This document shows positions 57,309-64,000 of a DNA stretch of 64,000 nt, one piece after another. This stretch comes from Acidobacteriota bacterium (GTDB lineage Bacteria; Acidobacteriota; Blastocatellia; UBA7656): the NCBI GenBank assembly GCA_016201275.1, contig JACQDB010000116.1:27276-91275 (forward strand), in the 5' to 3' direction. Position 1 is the first letter of the stretch. Each line of letters starts with the position of its first letter. The notes below the pieces were generated by a model that saw nothing but the letters and a program-made list of their open reading frames with translations, was not told the origin of the DNA and did not search any database. Both the position numbers and the translations under genes were made by a program.

Positions 57309-58853
57309 TCAAGCCCAGTAGGTGCGGTCTAACGAGCGATATTGAATCGCCTCGCTCATGTGATGCGCTTCCAGATTGGTTTTGCCTTCCATATCGGCAA
57401 TGGTGCGACTTACTTTCAATATGCGGTCATAGGCTCTGGCCGAAAGCCCCAATTTGGTGATGACGTTTTCCAACATGGTTTTTGAAGCCGTGTCGAGCAG
57501 GCAATATTTGCGAAGCAAACGCGGCGTCATCTGGGCATTGCAGAAAATATTTTCGCCCGCGAAGCGTTGCAACTGACAGCGCCGCGCCCTTATGACGCGC
57601 TCGCGGATTTTTTCCGAGGATTCGGAAAGCGTGTGATTCGATAGCTCTGATATTTTTACCGCAGGCACGTCTATGTGAATGTCTATGCGATCAAGCAGAG
57701 GGCCGGAGATGCGGGAAACATAGCGTTGAATCTGCACCGGCGAACACTTGCACTCCCGCGTAGGGTCGTTGAAGAAACCGCAGGGGCAAGGGTTCATCGC
57801 CGCCGCAAACATGAATTGTGAAGGAAAGGTCAAAGACATAGCGGCGCGGCTGATGGTGACGCGCCCATCTTCTAAAGGTTGGCGCAAGACCTCCAAAACA
57901 TTGCGGTCAAACTCCGGCAACTCATCGAGAAACAACACGCCGTTGTGCGCCAACGAAACTTCGCCGGGGCGCGGGACCGCGCCGCCGCCAATCAATCCGG
58001 CATCGGAAATTGTGTGATGCGGCGAGCGAAACGGGCGCGTCGTAATCAAGCCCTGTGTTTCCGTCAACCCGGCGACCGAATGAATCTTGGTGCATTCAAT
58101 GGCTTCTTCAAATTCGAGCGGCGGCAAAATCGTGCGTATGCGTTTGGCCAACATGGTTTTGCCGGAACCCGGCGGGCCGATCATCATGATATTGTGGCCG
58201 CCGCTAGTGGCTACTTCGATGGCGCGCTTGGTGTGCATCTGGCCGCGCACTTCCGAAAAATCTTCGCAATAGTGGTCGGAATGTGAAAGCAGATTCTGCG
58301 TATCAATTCGCAAGGGTGCGGTTGGCTGATGGGCAATCAGCAGCGCCACCAAGCCGCGCAAATCGGCTACCGGATAAACGTCCAGGCCGGAAACTACGGC
58401 AGCTTCCTGTGCGTTTTCCTGCGGCAACAACAAGCGTTTGATGCCGCGTTTGCGCGCCGCCACCGCTATAGGCAAAGCTCCCTTGATCGGACGCACACGA
58501 CCATCGAGCGACAATTCGCCGACCGTTAAGGTGTCCTCCAATTCTTCATTCTTCAAATCGCCGTTGGCTCCGAGTATGCCTATGGCTATGGGCAAATCGA
58601 AACTGGAGCCTTCTTTTTTTATGTCTGCGGGAGCGAGGTTGACAGTGACGCGATGAATCGGAAAGAAGAAGCCGCAATTGTTGATGGCGGCGCGTATGCG
58701 TTCGCGGCTCTCGCGCACAGCCGCGTCCGGCAACCCCACCATTGTGAAGGATGGCACCATGCTGTCACTGGCTTTGGGCGTCAGATCAACTTCTATATCC
58801 ACCACGTAAGCGTCTATGCCAAAGACGGCGGCGCTGAAGGTCTTAAAAAGCAT
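57309..58853 (-). CDS. comM: YifB/ComM-family Mg chelatase-like AAA ATPase
   Basis: [70 protein letters not shown]. Confidence 0.95.
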   Translation of the reverse strand: MLFKTFSAAVFGIDAYVVDIEVDLTPKASDSMVPSFTMVGLPDAAVRESRERIRAAINNCGFFFPIHRVTVNLAPADIKKEGSSFDLPIAIGILGANGDLKNEELEDTLTVGELSLDGRVRPIKGALPIAVAARKRGIKRLLLPQENAQEAAVVSGLDVYPVADLRGLVALLIAHQPTAPLRIDTQNLLSHSDHYCEDFSEVRGQMHTKRAIEVATSGGHNIMMIGPPGSGKTMLAKRIRTILPPLEFEEAIECTKIHSVAGLTETQGLITTRPFRSPHHTISDAGLIGGGAVPRPGEVSLAHNGVLFLDELPEFDRNVLEVLRQPLEDGRVTISRAAMSLTFPSQFMFAAAMNPCPCGFFNDPTRECKCSPVQIQRYVSRISGPLLDRIDIHIDVPAVKISELSNHTLSESSEKIRERVIRARRCQLQRFAGENIFCNAQMTPRLLRKYCLLDTASKTMLENVITKLGLSARAYDRILKVSRTIADMEGKTNLEAHHMSEAIQYRSLDRTYWA

Positions 58854-58991
58854 TCCTCTCTCCTTGCGATGTGATTTCCGGTGCGGATGTGAATATTTAC
58901 TTCATAGCGAGAGACGGAAAAAAACGGCAAACTTGTACAAAAAAAAATTGCTGATTGAGAAAAATCATCAAAGCGCCGTAAACTGACCCGC

Positions 58992-59171
58992 ATGAAGAAT
59001 CTCGGCGATACGCTTTTGACGATAGTGGTTTTGGGCGGCATCTTAATTTTCAGCGCCGTGTTTACCAATTGGTTTACGCGGAAGATGTATTATCGTTGCG
59101 GCGAATGCGGCGCTTTGAATGCCAAGCGGCGGGCGCATTGCCGGGTTTGTGGAGAGGAATTGAAGCCTTGA
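58992..59171 (+). CDS. 59-aa TM + zinc-ribbon microprotein (absent from the supplied ORF track)
   Basis: MKNLGDTLLTIVVLGGILIFSAVFTNWFTRKMYYRCGECGALNAKRRAHCRVCGEELKP. Confidence 0.6.
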   Translation: MKNLGDTLLTIVVLGGILIFSAVFTNWFTRKMYYRCGECGALNAKRRAHCRVCGEELKP

Positions 59172-59243
59172 AAGGCGCTGAAAAAGTAACCGGACGCTAT
59201 GGTTGAAGCGTCCTGTTGATGAGCGTGAAAAGGGTCAGGCCAA

Positions 59244-60305
59244 TCAGGGCTTGGCGGTCTTCGAGGCGGCGTTTTCATTCGGAGCAAAATAGCCTGTGCG
59301 AGTGCGCGCCACCAAGCGTCTATTGGCAGCCGAATTGACTGTCACGCGGACGCTGCGAAACAAGCCGTCGCGTTTTTCATTCGACGGATAATAGCCTATG
59401 GCGTATTGGGTGCGGAGGTCTGTAGAAATTTGCTGACCGATGGTGTGGACTTCCGAAAGTTCTTTGGGAAAGAAAGCGCGTCCGCCGGTTTCGGTCGCCA
59501 GTTTGTTCAACAAGGCTTCGGCTTTATCCTTAGGACTCTTCTTAAACAACCCTGAACCATTATCCAAATCCTGGGTGAAGCCGATCAGATAAACCTGCAC
59601 ATCGCTTTCTTGCAGATGCTTCACCACGTCGTCGAATTTGTAGTAGTTCTCTTTATCCAGACCGTCGGTGACGACGATCAAGGCGCGGCGGCGATTCTTG
59701 GCCTCTTTCTGGGCGTAATCGGCAGCCAGATAAACCGCATCCAGCATCGCCGTTTGACTGCGCGCCACCAAACTGTTCAAGGTATCAATCACATCGTTCT
59801 GGTCTTTGGTAAATTCCTGCAACAGTTCGGGCGTATCGCGGAATTCAATCACCGCCATCTCGTCGCCGGGTTTGCTGTCCTTCACCAGATTGATAGAAGT
59901 TTTGATCACCGTGTCAATTTTCTGGCGCATCGAACCAGAAGAATCAATGGTGAAGACCACAGAGACCGGCACTTGATCTTTGCTGAAGAATTTAATTTCC
60001 TGCGGCACTTTGTCTTCCAGCACCTGAAAATCTTTTTGCGTCAGGTTCATCACCGCCGTGTTGTTGGCGCTGGTGTCTATGACCGAAACATCCAGCGTGA
60101 TCAAATCGGTGCCGAGTTTAATTGGCGTGTCGTCTTTGTCTTGGGAGTCTGGTTGAGGCGGCTTCTTATTTTGCGGCGGCTCTTTTTGTGGCGCACCGGC
60201 GCGGCCTGTGCTGGCCTTTGAGGGAAACGAAATGCTGCTGCCTGTCAGCAAGAACAGCGACAAAATAATACCTATCGCGAATGCTCTTTTGCCCGTGTGT
60301 TTCAT
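59244..60305 (-). CDS. VWFA-related (Acidobacterial-type) secreted protein
   Basis: NLTQKDFQVLEDKVPQEIKFFSKDQVPVSVVFTIDSSGSMRQKID...QISTDLRTQYAIGYYPSNEKRDGLFRSVRVTV. Confidence 0.88.
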   Translation of the reverse strand: MKHTGKRAFAIGIILSLFLLTGSSISFPSKASTGRAGAPQKEPPQNKKPPQPDSQDKDDTPIKLGTDLITLDVSVIDTSANNTAVMNLTQKDFQVLEDKVPQEIKFFSKDQVPVSVVFTIDSSGSMRQKIDTVIKTSINLVKDSKPGDEMAVIEFRDTPELLQEFTKDQNDVIDTLNSLVARSQTAMLDAVYLAADYAQKEAKNRRRALIVVTDGLDKENYYKFDDVVKHLQESDVQVYLIGFTQDLDNGSGLFKKSPKDKAEALLNKLATETGGRAFFPKELSEVHTIGQQISTDLRTQYAIGYYPSNEKRDGLFRSVRVTVNSAANRRLVARTRTGYFAPNENAASKTAKP

Positions 60306-60607
60306 AATTGAATCTTACCCCGCACGTTGATTTTTGCAAACCTTGTTGCCCACCGATGGCTTGCGGCTTGGTTCGCCAGCGCCTCTGCTCACCTGATGAA
60401 ATTGGACAACTAGGATGCGCCGCATCACTTTATCCGTTGCCGAAAGAACGCACGGAGAGCAGAGCTTTTGCAGTTTTGATAAAGGAAAAGACGAACTGGC
60501 GCGACGGCGAGAGCGCCACACCGTAGAGCAATTTTCAATGGCAAAAAACGGTTGAGAGGCAGTCAAGGCTTGCGCCAGGCGGTGGTCACTGGCCGCTGCA
60601 CGAGCGC

Positions 60608-60723
60608 TTAGGATGGTGAATTAAATAACCTGTAAAATGTAAGTGATTTTCCAATGCCCTGAACGGGCGACCACCGCAGGGTCGCCCGTTCAAGGTTGCA
60701 GATTATTTAATCCACTATCCTTA
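60608..60723. mobile_element. MITE-like element, same TIR family as 56607-56737, TTA-flanked
   Basis: GGATGGTGAATTAAATAA (60611-60628) / TTATTTAATCCACTATCC (60703-60720), TTA at both edges; inner palindrome TGAACGGGCGACC / GGTCGCCCGTTCA. Confidence 0.8.
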
Positions 60724-61677
60724 CTGTTTGAACGATTGATAGCCATCCTTGTAATTTACCGACAACCGCCCAAGCCCTTTGGGAGGATTAATCTTGACCT
60801 GCAATTTATGCCACTTGCCAATGCTTGAGGTATCCGATGGATAAAAGCCCAGGGAATATTGATGGCGCAATTCCAACGCGATGCGGGTGCAGATTTCAAT
60901 CAACTCCGGCTCGTTGTAGGCGTTGGGGAAGAACGCCCGTCCGCCGGTCATACGAGTAATCTCTTCGAGAATCGAACGACCATAACCGACCAGCGAATCG
61001 GATGCCGGATCGGTGATGCCGATGGCATAGATTTGCACGTCGGCTTCTTTAACGCGATTGCGAAGTTCTTTGTAGGTGTAGCGGCTGTTGTTGTCCTGTC
61101 CGTCGGAGATGATTAAGAGAGCTTTTTTCTTATGACGCCCCTGCGCCACTTTTTCCACCGCCAGATAGGCCGCGTCATAGAGCGCTGTCGAGCCTTTCGG
61201 TTGCACGAACATCAGATGGCTGATGACTTGATCGCCAGAGGTGGTGAAATCCTGCACCAGTTTGGCGCGGTCATTGAAGCCGATTAAAAAGAAATCGTCG
61301 TCATCGTGTGAAGTTTCAATGAAGCGCTTGAGGGCTTTGACCGAACGTGCGACGCGCTCTTTCATTGAGCCGGAAACGTCATAAAGAATGCCCAGAGAAA
61401 TCGGCGCGTCATCATCAGTAAACAGCGACACCTGTTGTTTGACCTTTTCATCGAAGACTTCAAAATGGTCTTGGTTCAAACCGGTGACGAAGCGGCCATA
61501 AGGGTCGGTCACGCTCACCGTCAGGCTGACCAGATTGGTGTTGAGAATCACTTTGTCATCAGCTTGTTTCGGGCTTCCCGTGGATGCGGCTTTGTGATCT
61601 TGCGACCGCGAATGGGTCGGCAATACGGTCAGCGTCAAAACGATAGCCAATAAAATTCGAGCGAATCTGTTAGCCAT
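60721..61677 (-). CDS. VWFA-related (Acidobacterial-type) secreted protein
   Basis: VTDPYGRFVTGLNQDHFEVFDEKVKQQVSLFTDDDAPISLGILYDVSGSMKERVARS...ELRHQYSLGFYPSDTSSIGKWHKLQVKI. Confidence 0.88.
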   Translation of the reverse strand: MANRFARILLAIVLTLTVLPTHSRSQDHKAASTGSPKQADDKVILNTNLVSLTVSVTDPYGRFVTGLNQDHFEVFDEKVKQQVSLFTDDDAPISLGILYDVSGSMKERVARSVKALKRFIETSHDDDDFFLIGFNDRAKLVQDFTTSGDQVISHLMFVQPKGSTALYDAAYLAVEKVAQGRHKKKALLIISDGQDNNSRYTYKELRNRVKEADVQIYAIGITDPASDSLVGYGRSILEEITRMTGGRAFFPNAYNEPELIEICTRIALELRHQYSLGFYPSDTSSIGKWHKLQVKINPPKGLGRLSVNYKDGYQSFKQ

Positions 61678-61997
61678 GACAGATGTCCCCTCTCTCTTGA
61701 AGATTCAAAGATGATGATCGTACCGGTTCTCTCCTCCGGCTTGATAAATGTATGCTGAAACTAAAATGACCTGGGCAATCGTTTTAGTAAACCCTGATAT
61801 TAGGAATCAAAACCGGAAAGAAAGTCAGTGCACCGGAGTGGAAAAAGTCCCAATTCCATTCGGCAAATTCATAATAGCACAATTCATTTTATAGGCAACA
61901 GGCAAAGGGATTTTTGATGCCGGAAAGCAATTTTTAACCCACCGGTTAGTCTCAAGAAGTCACACTCAAGGTGGATAGATAGGCATGGTCAGCGATT

Positions 61998-62370
61998 ACT
62001 AAGCTCGACTTTGTACATTTTTCAGAGGTGAACCAGCCTTGCTAATCCCCCCGACGGCAGTCGGGGAGGCTTAAAATCCAACCTACAAAACGCCGCGCAG
62101 CCTCAACCAATCCCCCCGACGGCAGTCGGGGATGCTTAAAGCCCAACCTACGAAACGCTGCCTACGATAAACCAATCCCCCCGATGGAAATCGGGGGATG
62201 GTTAAAGTTCAACCTACGAAAACGCCGCCAAAGCTCAACGAATCCTCCCGATGGAAATCGGGGGATGGTTAAAGTCCAACCTTGCCCGATGCTCAAGGCT
62301 GGACTTTAACCATCCCCCAACTGCCGTTGGGGGGATTGCAAAAAAAAATTGTACAAAGTCGAGCTAAGTA
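61998..62370. mobile_element. Array D: TIR-bounded array of palindromic units
   Basis: CTAAGCTCGACTTTGTACA at left, TGTACAAAGTCGAGCTAAG at right; hairpins at 62049-62066, 62114-62131, 62178-62197, 62245-62264 (forward), 62314-62333 (inverted). Confidence 0.82.
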
Positions 62371-62516
62371 GGTTTGCGTATATCTTTTGAAAAAAACTGA
62401 TTAAAAAGCCTGAAAAACAAGGGTTTTTTGTGATGATTTTTCAACAAACTTTTGCCTACCTACCTCGACAATGTCACATTTCAACAGAAGGCTAACAATT
62501 TGATAAAGTTAGGCTT

Positions 62517-63995
62517 ATGTTGAAACACGAGAGTTTAAATACCGGGAGCCTAAAAACTTCCCCAAACCACCAGGGACGAAATTTATTTAATCCCTCATCA
62601 TGGGGGTTGCCAATTGAAGCCATTGGCAGTTTGGGACAACGGTTGCAAGATTTTCATCGGCGTTACGCGGATTGTTTTAAGACCAAAACGCGAGATGCAA
62701 GCGCGCAAGCGTTGAACTATTTGAGTGGGCTTTTGCGCATGGTTACACAGCGAAACTTTGCCACCATCGGACGCACGACCGACAGTTGTGGACAACAGGT
62801 GCATCATTAAATGAGTAATTCTCCGTGGTCTAGTCAAGCGCTTTTGCAACAAGTACGCCAAGAGATTTCTCAGCTTGAGGAATTTCACCAAGGCGGCATG
62901 GGGTGGTTGGATGAAAGTGCCGATGAGCAGGCTTCCGATAAAACCGTCGGCGCCGACAAACACCATAATGATCGCCTGGGGAAAGTCGAGACCAGCCAAG
63001 TCGGGACTTTTTTGGCCTACGTCAATCAAGAGATGTGGACCTGGGTGGATGGCGAGTTGTTTTTGCCGGTCGCTTGGTTTGGCACCAAGAAAGAAAACCT
63101 GTGCAAGAAATTGGGAGTTCCTGAAGGACGCGAATTTGCCACCAAAATAGAACTCGGTTTGCAGATGATCGAGCGCGCCAAAGCAGAAGGATTGCCCTTT
63201 GAAGCGGTCGGTTGTGACACCCTTTACGGACGCTCGATATGGTTGCGACGACAGATGGCGACTCAAGATATTGTATATATGGCGGATGTTCCGGCAGACA
63301 CGCGGGTCTCTTTGCGTTGCCCGCAGGTTGGCGTTCCTGAAAGCAAGCCGGGCAGCAAACCCTTTACCAAAGTCCGCGTCCTCAGTGCTGACAAAGCCGT
63401 AGAAGTGCGCGCTCTGATCCAGAGTTGGGCGTTCCAAGCCATCCAAGTCAGAGCCGTTGGAAGAGGCTTTTTGGAAGACGAGTTTGCCACTCTCTGGGTG
63501 TGGACGGCAACCCACCAATATAGTCCTCAAGAAGAAACCTTGCTGGTGAGACGCGATGCCGGAGGCAAGTTGTATTATGGGCTTTCGAATGCAGCCCAAG
63601 AAACGTCCCTCGAGAAACTGGCGTGGATGAAATGCAGTCGTCATTTTATCGAACGCTCGAATCAAGAGGCCAAAAGCGAATTGGGTGGGGATGAGTTGCG
63701 AGCGCAAAACTATCTGGCTTGGGAACATCATCTGGCCTTGACGGTGTTGGCGAGTTGGTTCATCGCCCAAACGCAACACCAAGGGCAAGGGGACCATCTT
63801 CGCGATGAAAGTTTGAAGGAAGAGTTTGAAATGGAAAAGTTGCCGCGACTGTCGATGGCCAATGTGCGCGAGAGGTGGCGAGCCACGATGCCCTTGTCGC
63901 AACTGACACCCGAAGAAGCGACGAACTTGGTGGTGCGCCATCTGGTGAACCGAGCCAGGTCTCGAAAAAGTCGAATAAAACATAGGCATGATTGA
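62517..63995 (+). pseudogene. IS701-like DDE transposase interrupted by in-frame TAA
   Basis: ORFs 62517-62810 and 62811-63995 are in the same frame, separated only by TAA; HH*MSNSPWSSQALLQQVRQEI...GWLDESADEQASDKTVGADKHHNDRLGKVETSQVGTFLAYV. Confidence 0.8.
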
Positions 63996-64000
63996 CGTTA

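Noticed and set aside
62598-63989. 463-aa minus-strand ORF opposite the transposase
   Set aside because: Shadow ORF; the plus strand carries the recognisable DDE transposase.

Overview
This 64 kb window looks like bacterial chromosome. Two VWFA-type proteins of the 'VWFA-related Acidobacterial domain' kind suggest Acidobacteriota (inference). Much of it is housekeeping or metabolic: purH, ald, mutS2, an AddB-like nuclease, dprA, comM, pgsA, a ClC channel, E1-alpha dehydrogenase, family 5 UDG, cutA. There is a + strand block with RidA, enoyl-CoA hydratase, PaaA-like diiron protein, old-yellow-enzyme with FN3-like tail, tryptophan 2,3-dioxygenase and a kynureninase-like enzyme. It reads as a possible variant tryptophan/anthranilate (2-aminobenzoyl-CoA) degradation locus. 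Accessory content: a Phd/ParE-type TA pair, a solitary nuclease-methylase R-M protein, and an IS701-like transposase interrupted by one in-frame stop. The most unusual content is a dense set of small palindromic elements: (i) four dyad-symmetric arrays of ~20 nt hairpins whose stems covary between copies, two of them bounded by a shared terminal inverted repeat; (ii) MITE-like elements flanked by TTA direct repeats that coincide with stop codons of neighbouring genes; (iii) a perfect 29-bp-arm palindrome translated in-frame inside the AddB-like gene, with a related core inside one of the MITEs. Other points: a signal peptidase I homolog with Ser->Gly at the nucleophile position, two candidate GEMM (c-di-GMP class) riboswitches before surface-structure genes, and a tandem repeat carrying multiple Shine-Dalgarno motifs. 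All homology calls are from reading translations; no searches were run.
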